A stretch of DNA of 64,000 bases from Scandinavium vulneris_A (lineage in GTDB: Bacteria; Pseudomonadota; Gammaproteobacteria; Enterobacterales; Enterobacteriaceae). Below the pieces are notes generated by a model. The model saw only the letters and a list, made by a program, of their open reading frames with translations. It was not told the origin of the DNA and did not search any database. Both the position numbers and the translations under genes were made by a program. The first letter of the stretch is position 1, and the number at the start of each line of letters is the position of its first letter. Where the stretch lies: contig JBKGRZ010000009.1 of the NCBI GenBank assembly GCA_046518185.1, positions 59,178 to 123,177 of the forward strand, written 5' to 3'. This document shows positions 15,565-22,973 of the stretch, piece by piece.

Positions 15565-16374
15565 TACTACTGGCATCAGCAACGGCGAAAGTCTCCAGAG
15601 AGACGAAGCTGCCGGGATAAGCGCGATGCCATGCTGATACCTGAGATACAGCGCGTATATGAAGAAAACTACAGCGTTTACGGTGTGCGTAAGGTCTGGC
15701 GACAGCTAAAACGTGAAGGTGTTGGTGCTGCCCGGTGCACCATTGAACATCTGATGAAAGTCCTGCAGATACGTGGGGTGGCACGCGGTAAAAGAGTCAG
15801 AACCACCTGCAGCAGCAAAGCCGAAACACCGCAGGATCGGGTGAACCGTCAGTTCGTGGCTGAGCGCCCCGATCTGCTTTGGGTGGCGGATTTTACCTAT
15901 GTCAGCACCTGGCAGGGGTTCGTATATGTGGCATTCATCATTGATGTGTTTGCCGGTGTTATCGTGGGCTGGCGGGTCTCATCCACGATGGAAACGTCGT
16001 TCGTACTGGATGCGCTGGAGCAGGCCCTGTGGGCCCGGCGACCGTCCGGCACTATCCATCACTCGGACAAAGGCTCGCAGTACGTATCGCTGGCGTACAC
16101 GCAGCGGCTGCAGGAAGCAGAGCTTTTGGCTTCAACGGGCAGCACGGGTGACTCTTATGATAATGCCATGGCCGAAAGTATCAACGGGCTGTACAAAGCG
16201 GAGGTGATCCACCGGCAAAGCTGGAAAACGCGACAGGATGTGGAGTTGGCCACGCTGAAATGGGTGGACTGGTACAACAATCACCGGTTGATGGAACGAA
16301 CTGGATATATCCCGCCAGTAGAAGCAGAAAAAGCGTATTACGCTTCACTGAATGAGCGGGATGTGGCAGCCTGA
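15565..16374 (+). pseudogene. IS3-family transposase OrfB, 3' fragment
   Basis: This stretch carries the rve integrase core with all three catalytic acids: the first Asp in WVADFTYV, the second in HHSDKGSQYVS and the Glu in NAMAESINGLYKAE. It continues in frame from the 5' fragment at 6450 once the transposon is removed. An internal ATG at 15631 leaves an open frame of 247 codons, but without the N-terminal region fused to OrfA it should not transpose the element. Confidence 0.92.
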
Positions 16375-16405
16375 TCACTCAGGCAAAATACTCTCCAGGA
16401 AAACC

Positions 16406-16961
16406 GGTGCGGTTCAGTTTCAGCGCATGGCCCTGGCATAATGTTTTTCCGCGTAGCGGTACAGACGATAAAAATTCTGCTCATCCCACCAATAAAATAC
16501 CGTTTTCCATTATCCCCTCCGCCAGCCACTGTGTATACCAGTGAGCCGCCTCATCCAGTTCCCTGCTGCTTGCGCCAGTTTAACCGCACCACTTTCAGCA
16601 AACGGCACATTTGCTGACAGATGAAGTAACAGGTGACCACATTGCGCGCATCTCCCACAAAGACCACGTCGCTCTCCGGGCGCATCATTTCATTCCACAG
16701 ATAGACATCGTAATAGCCCCGCATCATGGTCACCCGTTTTGTCACGGAGCCACCGTACCAGTAATACGCAGTGCGGGGGATGTTCAGCCGGCGGCTCTCG
16801 GCAATATTACCGGTGTGGAATGACAGCAGGTCTGATTCCGTCAGCTCACGGACCAGTACCCTGTGCCAGGCATCAGTTTCACTGTGCTCAGACAGCGCTG
16901 AAAAGTAACGGCTGACGATGTCGGCGATCTGCTGCTCCGGTAACGATTCCCACAAAAGTGT
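16406..16961 (-). pseudogene. Decayed plasmid gene, possibly DUF2786/DUF7168-like
   Basis: The best open stretch (16551-16955) encodes ~134 residues including VTMMRGYYDVYLWNEM and ESDVVFVGDARNVVTCYFI, which resemble the C-terminal half of DUF2786-type plasmid proteins. It lacks a normal start: only a TTG at 16955 follows a stop at 16962. Beyond its TGA (16551) coding-like sequence continues in shifted frames (ELDEAAHWYTQWLAEGIMEN, then WDEQNFYRLYRYAEKHY), ending at TGA near 16416. So at least two frameshifts and a missing 5' end are indicated. The family assignment is weak. Confidence 0.4.
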
Positions 16962-17922
16962 TTATAAACACTATATTTATATCACGCACTTGCTAAATCA
17001 ACGAGGGTAAGGTAGCCGCAGTTAAATGCCGCTACGCGGCATGCAGGTGCCAAGTGGAGTTACCTGTGGCACAGATGCCAAACGGCGCCGGTAGCGCGGC
17101 GTAGCCGCCTCAGATGCTATATATCACGCAGACCCGCCTCCTTCCCTGCCAGACATTACGGGCTAAAAGCGCCCAGGGCGTCTTTGTGCGCGTTCGGAGT
17201 GGTCCCGACAAGCGTAGCCGCAGTCGGGGCGTATCTCCGCGTTAGCGTGCCGTAGGCCGCTTACGAGCGTGTCACTCTCACTAACCGCGACTCCACGTAA
17301 AGCAACACGGAAGTCTAGTTACAACATCCATTATTAAAAGCGGTGCAGTTCCGGCCCTTCGGGCCGGGGCGGGGCGCTTTTCAGTGGTGGGTGGGGCGCT
17401 GTGGTTGCAGATTTGCTCGGGCTGGGTTTGGGGGGTTGCTTAATCTTATGAATGTTGTAACTAGTTTGCACTCCTGCCCGCCATGTATGGCGGGTGCTAC
17501 CTCTGGCCGCAACGCGGCTAATCCGAACCGGCGCGAACGCATGTTCGCTGTAAGGGCGGCCGTCATTCATCTGTCCACAGGACGGGTGCCGAATAGGTTT
17601 TATCTTTAAAGGTAAGTAATAACAGTTCTTTAAAAGAAGGTAGATCGGAGTTTTAAAAGAAACCACGCACTTTTAAATCACCACGGCTGGCGGCCTGTAA
17701 CGAAATCGACTGTATCATAATGGAAAGCTCCCTTGCAGTTAACTGGGGGTAAACGAGCCTGACCTTTAAAAAGGTTCCCAACTTCAGTATTGCTGGCAAT
17801 TGTGATGGTGGAATATGGGAAAAGTCAGTGTTTGCTTTGTCGATTAGTTCAAAGAACAAGCAACCAAAAGATGCAGACGTGCAGATACCTCCGACAACGG
17901 CCGGACTTACGGAGTAACGTCA
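16962..17922. other. Non-coding region downstream of repA, probable oriR neighbourhood
   Basis: In IncFII plasmids the replication origin lies downstream of repA, which here means this interval. It is rich in short inverted and repeated GC motifs (for example TGCCGCTACGCGGCA near 17027). CTGTCCACA at 17571-17579 matches a DnaA box at seven of nine positions. A weak open frame at 17653-17859 starts with TTG and lacks a ribosome site, so it is not called a gene. The origin itself is inferred from position, not from a defined consensus. Confidence 0.5.
17336..17381. terminator. Bidirectional terminator-like hairpin downstream of repA
   Basis: An inner perfect stem (CCGGCCC, loop TTC, GGGCCGG at 17351-17367) is nested within outer arms AAAAGCG (17336-17342) and CGCTTTT (17375-17381). 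The AAAA/TTTT arms would give a U-run in either direction. Confidence 0.6.
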
Positions 17923-18780
17923 TCAGGTAGTGACCGTTGCCAGCCTTGTGTAATTGTTGCCACGAGACATCAGCATACGTTCCTTAACGCGGTGTGCTTG
18001 CTCACGCCGTACAGCGTCCAGGTTGCCGATAAAACGCCCTTCTGCAATCTCGCGTGTCAGCTGATGTTTTACGATAGTTTCAATATCGCGACGGGAACGG
18101 TCGGCATCACGTCGCGCTCGGGCACGCCTGAACCCATGAGACTTACGTTCGGACTGATAGCTGCGGAATCGCTCGCGAACGAAACGCCAGGCTTTCGCTA
18201 TCAGCTCGTCCATTTCCAGCCGTGGCAGTTGCTGTTTCTCACGTTGCTGGTTTTCCCACTCAACACGGCTACGTCGGGCAGCCGTCACGGCCACATCAGA
18301 AACATCGAGTGCGGAAAACAATGCCGGCGTGAAAGTGATGTCGGTTGGGATATTACAGCCGAGCTGCGGATCGTATTCAGTCTGATAAGTAATTAACCCT
18401 AGCTCCGCCATAAACTTCAGCGCCCGGGTGGCGCGGGTTATGGACAGATTGCCGGTACCCGACTCCGTGGCCAGCCCACATTCGATAGCCAGACTGGTAA
18501 TCGAGCACTGGACACGATTGGCCAATGGATCATAGTGGAAACACATTCCCTGCAGCAGGGCATCGATAGCGCGGCGACGCAACACGGGCGGCATACGGTG
18601 CCGAACTCCCAGCGCACGCATAAACGCCACATGGATGGAGAAATCGAAACGGGATGTAAAGCCTACGGCTTTCGTCATCAGTTTGCGGCAGAAAGGTAGC
18701 GTCTTACTCCCCTCGCGCGGAACAAACTCCGGATTAGGGTTTTTGACTTGCCTGTAACAAGAAGGTTTTCTGTCAGTCAC
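17923..18780 (-). CDS. repA: IncFII-family replication initiation protein RepA
   Basis: The 285-residue sequence is clearly an IncFII RepA: YRQVKNPNPEFVPREGSKT, MPPVLRRRAIDALLQG, CFHYDPLANRVQCSI and WRFVRERFRSYQSE are near-identical to the R1/R100 and FII(K) proteins as I know them. It initiates replication at the downstream origin. GTG 18780 is the start, overlapped by the stop of the tap leader peptide, as in R1 where RepA translation is coupled to Tap. Control is by the CopA-like antisense RNA upstream. No repA2/copB-like repressor gene is seen upstream. Confidence 0.95.
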   Translation of the reverse strand: MTDRKPSCYRQVKNPNPEFVPREGSKTLPFCRKLMTKAVGFTSRFDFSIHVAFMRALGVRHRMPPVLRRRAIDALLQGMCFHYDPLANRVQCSITSLAIECGLATESGTGNLSITRATRALKFMAELGLITYQTEYDPQLGCNIPTDITFTPALFSALDVSDVAVTAARRSRVEWENQQREKQQLPRLEMDELIAKAWRFVRERFRSYQSERKSHGFRRARARRDADRSRRDIETIVKHQLTREIAEGRFIGNLDAVRREQAHRVKERMLMSRGNNYTRLATVTT

Positions 18781-18826
18781 ACCTGCCCGGACTTATGGCG
18801 GTCAGGTATTGTTTTCTGAAGTGCAT
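18773..18826 (-). CDS. tap: RepA leader peptide Tap
   Basis: A 17-codon frame, MHFRKQYLTAISPGRCD, starts at ATG 18826 and stops at TGA 18773-18775, eight bases inside repA in a different frame. In IncFII plasmids, translation of Tap opens the repA ribosome site; CopA pairing with the leader blocks Tap and therefore RepA. Size, position and overlap match that arrangement. Confidence 0.8.
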   Translation of the reverse strand: MHFRKQYLTAISPGRCD

Positions 18827-18836
18827 GAGTTATAAT
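18809..18836 (+). promoter_or_regulatory. Promoter of the CopA-like antisense RNA
   Basis: TTGTTT (18809-18814) and a perfect TATAAT (18831-18836) are spaced by 16 bases. Transcription would begin near 18843 and read the strand opposite to the repA leader. Confidence 0.65.
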
Positions 18837-18842
18837 CTCTCA

Positions 18843-18919
18843 CAGGCTATAGCCTGCTTTCGACCCCCTGATATCTGCTCTCTTCCGCCAAGTTGCGAAC
18901 AGATTTCGGGGGGTTTTTG
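18843..18919 (+). ncRNA. copA: CopA-like antisense RNA (plasmid copy-number control)
   Basis: The RNA contains a small palindromic stem (CAGGCTATAGCCTG) followed by a long stem-loop from CCCCCTGATATCTG to CAGATTTCGGGGGG, ending in TTTTTGC, the same plan and terminator as CopA/RNAI of IncFII plasmids. The loop carries TCTTCCGCCAAGTTGCGAA, comparable to the CGCCAAAGTTG loop of R1 CopA. It pairs with the repA leader and limits Tap/RepA synthesis. The loop sequence sets incompatibility and should distinguish this replicon from classical FII. Confidence 0.85.
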
Positions 18920-19256
18920 CATTTAAGCTCCGATCAAAACAGGAGCTTTCCTCTGAGCATTTCCGGATATGCCCATCCATTCTACAGTGCCGCAAAAAGC
19001 CACACTGTTTCAATTCCTTTACGGATCAGTGAGGTAAATGACTGAGCCGTAGGCCGCAAATATTACCCATTTTTGGCCATCTTGCAACTCGATGATTAAT
19101 GGCAAGTAGAAATTTACGTAAAATTAACATCGGAACTGACTGATAATACAGCAAATAGTGTTTATCACCTGACAAGTGGGCTTTCTCCGGCTTTTGATCT
19201 CTGCTCTTCAGGTCGTAATAGGTTGTTTTATAGCAAACATCTATTGCGGACAAAAT
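18920..19256. other. Intergenic region upstream of the copy-control genes
   Basis: Promoter and leader of the repA mRNA should lie here, reading leftward; copB/repA2, normally found in this position in R1, is absent. Short frames exist on both strands but none has a ribosome site or recognisable product. Confidence 0.4.
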
Positions 19257-19991
19257 ATGCTCACGACACTCTCATGCGAACACGCAAAAACGGCAAATTC
19301 ACCTACTGAAGGCACAATGTTACCGCCTCAGACTCTGCACTTCTTTACCCGAAGCGCAGAGCCTTGGGCCATTACAGATACTGCCTTTTGCTTTTTGTAT
19401 GCCAATCAGGCTTATTTTGATTTGTTGAAGATCCCCGAAGACATAGCACAGAACATTACTGGCTCAGGCTATGGCAACGTTCCCGTTCTGGCTCCTCTTG
19501 AGGATGGGCTGATTACTCATGATAAGAGAGTCATCCAGACCGGCCAGCGTATCGAGGCAATAGGCACGGTGCTGGTCGATAGTGATTTCCATTCATTTAT
19601 CTTTGAGAAATTCCCCTTTTTTAGTGCTGAAGGACAGATTGCTGGCACGATATCGCACCTGAAAACATTTAAACGGCTCTCAATGCACTATTTCCTTGAA
19701 ATGCCCTTCTGCGGCAAAGCAACCTTTACTCCCCCCACCACCATCCTTTCTAAGCGAGAATGGGAAGTTCTGTTCCTGTTGTATCGCGGCTTACAACGGG
19801 CTCAAATTGCACAGCGCCTGGGGATTTCGGAGTATTCTGCAAGAAATGTTGTCTCTCGCTTGTTTTTAAAAACGGCTGTCAACTCGAAAGAGCAACTGTT
19901 AAATTTGGGGCTAAAGCAAGGCTGGCACTTGTATGTCCCCCCAGCATTTGTATCCCCTGGTTATGATCTGATATTTGAAGACGATCTTTGA
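19257..19991 (+). CDS. PAS-sensor LuxR-type transcriptional regulator
   Basis: A PAS-like sensor half (FFTRSAEPWAITDTAFCFLYANQAYFDLL) is followed by a C-terminal LuxR/GerE helix-turn-helix (LSKREWEVLFLLYRGLQRAQIAQRLGIS, then SARNVVSRLFLK). The start is uncertain: ATG 19257 gives 244 residues; ATG 19317, with GAAGG close upstream, gives 224 and begins right at the PAS domain. It is followed by a strong terminator, so it is a single-gene unit. Its position ahead of the transfer genes suggests regulation of conjugation or pilus genes, but the signal is unknown. Confidence 0.75.
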   Translation: MLTTLSCEHAKTANSPTEGTMLPPQTLHFFTRSAEPWAITDTAFCFLYANQAYFDLLKIPEDIAQNITGSGYGNVPVLAPLEDGLITHDKRVIQTGQRIEAIGTVLVDSDFHSFIFEKFPFFSAEGQIAGTISHLKTFKRLSMHYFLEMPFCGKATFTPPTTILSKREWEVLFLLYRGLQRAQIAQRLGISEYSARNVVSRLFLKTAVNSKEQLLNLGLKQGWHLYVPPAFVSPGYDLIFEDDL

Positions 19992-20013
19992 ATCTAGCCT
20001 ATTTCATTTAAAG

Positions 20014-20057
20014 AAAATAGGTGCAATGAGTACAGGTACATTTTGCACCTATTTTTC
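20014..20057 (+). terminator. Rho-independent terminator after the LuxR-type gene
   Basis: A 13-bp stem, AAAATAGGTGCAA (20014-20026) with TTGCACCTATTTT (20043-20055), has a 16-base loop and is followed by TTTTTCCG. This is a strong terminator. Confidence 0.88.
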
Positions 20058-20136
20058 CGTTTTTTACTTCTTAAAATAGTCAATATCGTTACGGCATTTT
20101 AACATTTTCATCGGATACAATAATTAAGGACATGCA

Positions 20137-20460
20137 GTGTTTAACATAAGTGGCATTTTAAATCTTCGTCGCATATTCCCTGAGTTAACTGATGCAGAAT
20201 TCATGGTATTGATGCATTACGCTCAGGGAACGAGTGTTGATTGTACAGCCGACATCATGAAATTGTCAGTTGCAGCCATTAAGCAGACACTCCAGCGCAC
20301 CCGGAATAAGCTGATGCTGGAGAAGCTCGAATCTGCTCGTGGACTTTACAACGCCAGGATCCATACAGCCTTAGTGTCTGCAGAGAGCCTCAGTAGCAGT
20401 CGTCACGAGACGATGCCGAAATACAGTTTTAATAAAAACTCAGAAAATCGCGCAAACTGA
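20137..20460 (+). CDS. Small LuxR/sigma-region-4-like helix-turn-helix protein
   Basis: The 107-residue product has a GerE-like DNA-binding pattern (FPELTDAEFMVLMHYAQGTSVDCTADIMKLSVAAIKQTLQRTRNKL) followed by a polar tail. GTG 20137 is preceded by AAGGA seven bases upstream, whereas the nearby ATG at 20132 stops after a few codons. It resembles small regulators found at the head of I-type transfer regions. Target genes are not known; pairing with the preceding PAS-LuxR gene is possible. Confidence 0.65.
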   Translation: MFNISGILNLRRIFPELTDAEFMVLMHYAQGTSVDCTADIMKLSVAAIKQTLQRTRNKLMLEKLESARGLYNARIHTALVSAESLSSSRHETMPKYSFNKNSENRAN

Positions 20461-20594
20461 TTAATATTCAGCCTGATTTGTATCCCACAGGTATCTAACT
20501 TTACCCCCAATAATATGAGATGATCACTCACTCAATAGGCTTAGATACCTCATCATATTTCTCCGCCAAGGTATAGGGTGAAATCAGAGCTGAA

Positions 20595-20966
20595 CTATTG
20601 GGAAGACTTGTTGATGAACTGCAATAACCGCTCAACCATTTTCTTTGACTCCTCAAGTGAAGATTTATATTTCTTCGCTTCTTGCTCTGCATTGAAAAAT
20701 GGATTCAGAACTTCACTATTTTTGGTGCGGTGATATTGAAGGATCTTTTCTGCAAAGCCATCATCAATGGTATAAAAATAACTCTCTGGATAGTCCAGAG
20801 CCTTTGCTATACGAATAATAACATCGAAAGAAGGCGTAAAACGACCGACCTCATAATTGGAGAGACGAGAACGAGGATTGCTGCCATCAACTTCAATGAG
20901 TTCAGCCAGCTCTTTTTGTGATAGCCCTGCGGCTTTCCGTGCTGCTTTTAGTCGCTTAGGGACCAT
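20595..20966 (-). CDS. XRE-family helix-turn-helix regulator
   Basis: The N-terminal HTH_3 domain reads KRLKAARKAAGLSQKELAELIEVDGSNPRSRLSNYEVGRFTPSFDVI, followed by a polar, helical C-terminal region (NAEQEAKKYKSSLEESKKMVERLL) that may oligomerise. ATG 20966 has GGAAG just upstream and is preferred to the codon at 21002. It is transcribed opposite to the transfer operon and adjoins its promoter region, so repression of the operon or autoregulation is plausible. Confidence 0.82.
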   Translation of the reverse strand: MVPKRLKAARKAAGLSQKELAELIEVDGSNPRSRLSNYEVGRFTPSFDVIIRIAKALDYPESYFYTIDDGFAEKILQYHRTKNSEVLNPFFNAEQEAKKYKSSLEESKKMVERLLQFINKSSQ

Positions 20967-21092
20967 GTTCTTCCACCTCGTGTAAGTGAGGACATGATAC
21001 AAACCGCATGGATGTCTGAAACTGATTATCGTCCATTAAATCAAACATGCTTGACTTAATGTCCGCGAGTAAATAACATGCATCTCGTACTC

Positions 21093-21115
21093 CGTTCTAC
21101 CGCCAAGAGAACGGA
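21093..21115. promoter_or_regulatory. Hairpin in the leader of the transfer operon
   Basis: CCGTTCT and AGAACGG form a 7-bp stem around the loop ACCGCCAAG, about 150 bases upstream of the NusG-like gene. The loop complement contains GGCGGT, reminiscent of (but on the opposite strand to) the RfaH ops element. Function unknown. Confidence 0.3.
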
Positions 21116-21263
21116 ATGCATTCAACAAGAATAGACTTAGCGTTGTTGCTGTCAGAACTGCATGAAGCTGAGAGAGACAGCCACTGCTTCAGCGATATCG
21201 CTCAGTGTATTCGGCCCCACCGAATACAGAATGACCCATACGGGGATCGGTTCGGGCGAGAGC

Positions 21264-21776
21264 ATGATGAACATTGAACAACTTCATGGGCAAAACTGGT
21301 ACCTGGCCCAGTACATTACTGGCGGCCAGAACCGCGAAAAACTTTTCGCCTGGCTTTCAGACCTTCACATTACACCCTGGACTCCGTTAACCGTTAACGT
21401 TGTTCGTCGTTCGGACAAATTAAACAGTTACCGTCGGCGTATCGCCCCACTTTTCCCGGGCTATTTTTTCCTGAAAGCCAATCTGGCCACACAGCCCGTC
21501 GATACCATTCGACGCCACTCAGCCTTCTGCAGCTTTGTCATGAATGGCTCGCAGATTGCGCCGCTTCAGTCTTCTGTGGTGACCGGCCTGATGAAGCTTC
21601 ATCCGGACCCGACACTGAACCTGAACGCCAGTGATGAACTCGAAGCCGCTTCTAAAGCCTGGCTTTCAGATTCGCAATATCAATACCTTTTAAATCTGGA
21701 ACAGGAGACTCGCCCTGTTTCACGCGTTGCGCTCCTGATGAACCTGGTTTTTGAGCCCGGACAACAGGGATTCTGA
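21264..21776 (+). CDS. traB: TraB, NusG/RfaH-like transcription antitermination protein
   Basis: The 170-residue protein shows the NGN domain of NusG paralogs: NWYLAQYITGGQNREKLFAWL, then RRRIAPLFPGYFFLKANL, the typical FPGYFF segment. In R64 and related plasmids a NusG-like TraB stands at the head of the transfer region and is required for its expression. ATG 21264 (or 21267) follows GGCGAGAGC; frames opening at 21162 or 21231 lack ribosome sites. It likely helps RNA polymerase read the >30-kb pil/tra unit, which contains internal terminators. Confidence 0.78.
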   Translation: MMNIEQLHGQNWYLAQYITGGQNREKLFAWLSDLHITPWTPLTVNVVRRSDKLNSYRRRIAPLFPGYFFLKANLATQPVDTIRRHSAFCSFVMNGSQIAPLQSSVVTGLMKLHPDPTLNLNASDELEAASKAWLSDSQYQYLLNLEQETRPVSRVALLMNLVFEPGQQGF

Positions 21777-22009
21777 CTCCCCCCCTGCAGTCCAGTACCC
21801 TTTCCCCGGCATAACGCCGGTTTTTTTTCTCCCAACACACTATTCCTGATACCCATCGCCGGGTCCCGGCAATGGTGCCTGAACCGGTCCCGCCATGGAC
21901 CCCCTGTCCTCTTTACCGGTTTGCCAGTGCTGGCGTTTTTCTTCTGGCGGATGAAAAACCAGGCGCCATTGCCAGAATCAGGTGGTGCCACTTACTGAAG
22001 GACGACACC

Positions 22010-22705
22010 GTGTACCCCGTTGATAATTCTGTACCGCACCTGCTCTGGTGCATTCTGGTTGCCCTACGAACTGCCGAGGAAGATTCACCATTTGCCTCTG
22101 AAACGGCTCGCCGGCGCTTTATCTCCGACTGGCTGGATATGGGCCGTGACAACCCTAATTTTCGGAGTATGGCTTCCGAGTTCACTTCCCTTCGTGAACT
22201 GTTAGAGAAAACGGATAAAGCTACCCGCGTGACGGACACGCTCAGTACGCTGCTTGACCACGCGTATGCTGCTGAACAGTGCGACCTGTTTCGTTTCCGC
22301 TCCGCGTTTAGCACATTACTTCAGCTTGGCTGGCAGCACATCGTCTGCCGTTATCCTGAAAACATCACTGCCGAGTTGATGGAAAGACGAAAAGGCGATC
22401 GCAAACATCTGCTACAGCTGACCCGCACAGAACAGGCTTTCCATCCCGTCGGGAATATGGTGCAACCGGTAACCTTCCAGCTCCTTTTTTCCAGAAAGGA
22501 TGCGGAGCAGTTGGATGCGGAAACAACATTCCATCAAGAAGGTTTTCAGGTGGTTTACGCCAGAAAGGAGCTATGCCTGACAAAGGACCGCATTATTCGC
22601 ACCCTGCATATCGGTACCCCATCGCTCCCGGAAGAGGAATGGAATCCACAGCAACAGGACATCTGGCTGCCGGACAGCAGCCCGGCCCAGAAGGCTTATC
22701 ACTGA
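22010..22705 (+). CDS. TraC-like protein of the transfer region (function unknown)
   Basis: GTG 22010 is preceded by AAGGA seven bases upstream and gives 231 residues; an in-frame codon at 21872 would add 46 residues without ribosome site support. The sequence (VPHLLWCILVALRTAEEDSPF ... LLQLGWQHIVCRYPENITAEL) has no catalytic motif I recognise and appears soluble. Its position directly after the NusG-like gene and before pilL matches traC of R64, a regulatory gene of transfer. The symbol is not given because the assignment rests on synteny. Confidence 0.55.
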   Translation: MYPVDNSVPHLLWCILVALRTAEEDSPFASETARRRFISDWLDMGRDNPNFRSMASEFTSLRELLEKTDKATRVTDTLSTLLDHAYAAEQCDLFRFRSAFSTLLQLGWQHIVCRYPENITAELMERRKGDRKHLLQLTRTEQAFHPVGNMVQPVTFQLLFSRKDAEQLDAETTFHQEGFQVVYARKELCLTKDRIIRTLHIGTPSLPEEEWNPQQQDIWLPDSSPAQKAYH

Positions 22706-22716
22706 GGGCGCATTCT

Positions 22717-22917
22717 ATGAGCTTAACCGTTACCGACCGGGACTTGCGCGAATTGCATATTCGCCGTGCAGCTGCAGTGGTGGCCTTCAAACGCGCCTGC
22801 CGCGTTCGCGCCAAAGCGCCGGATAAAATGCCGTTCAGCAACCTGACCGCTTTACGTACCGAAATCGACGATGCAGAGGAGGACATTCAGACATTCCAGC
22901 AAGACCATCTGTGCTGA
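22717..22917 (+). CDS. Small hypothetical protein between traC-like gene and pilL
   Basis: ATG 22717 lies 11 bases after the previous stop with GAGGG upstream and yields 66 residues rich in charged helices (RDLRELHIRRAAAVVAFKRACRVRAK ... EIDDAEEDIQTFQQD). It might correspond to traD of R64 by position. No domain is recognised. Confidence 0.5.
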   Translation: MSLTVTDRDLRELHIRRAAAVVAFKRACRVRAKAPDKMPFSNLTALRTEIDDAEEDIQTFQQDHLC

Positions 22918-22973
22918 TCTTCATTCCCCTTCAGCGCACCACTTTCCACGGCACTTCACTGACGATTACGCCT

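Larger units (their letters stand above)
6100..16403 (+). mobile_element. IS3-family insertion sequence, interrupted by a Tn3-family transposon
   Basis: The element has an intact orfA, an orfB split at 6544/15565, and ends resembling each other: TAATCCTGGAGAC on the left and the complement of CTCTCCAGGAAAA on the right. Removing the 9,020-bp transposon and its 5-bp duplication leaves about 1,279 bp, a normal IS3-family length. CCGG flanks both ends (6096-6099 and 16404-16407) and may be the target duplication. The exact ends are estimates from the flanking repeats. It truncates the tauE-like gene on its left. Confidence 0.75.

Noticed and set aside
6450..16374. Single intact OrfB of the IS3-family element
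   Set aside because: The frame is physically split by the transposon; only fragments exist.
17653..17859. 68-codon minus-strand frame downstream of repA
   Set aside because: TTG start, no ribosome site and no recognised homolog; position matches the origin region, so it was only noted there.
19026..19253. Candidate repA2/copB upstream of copA
   Set aside because: The translation (MSAIDVCYKTTYYDLKS) does not resemble CopB and lacks a proper ribosome site.
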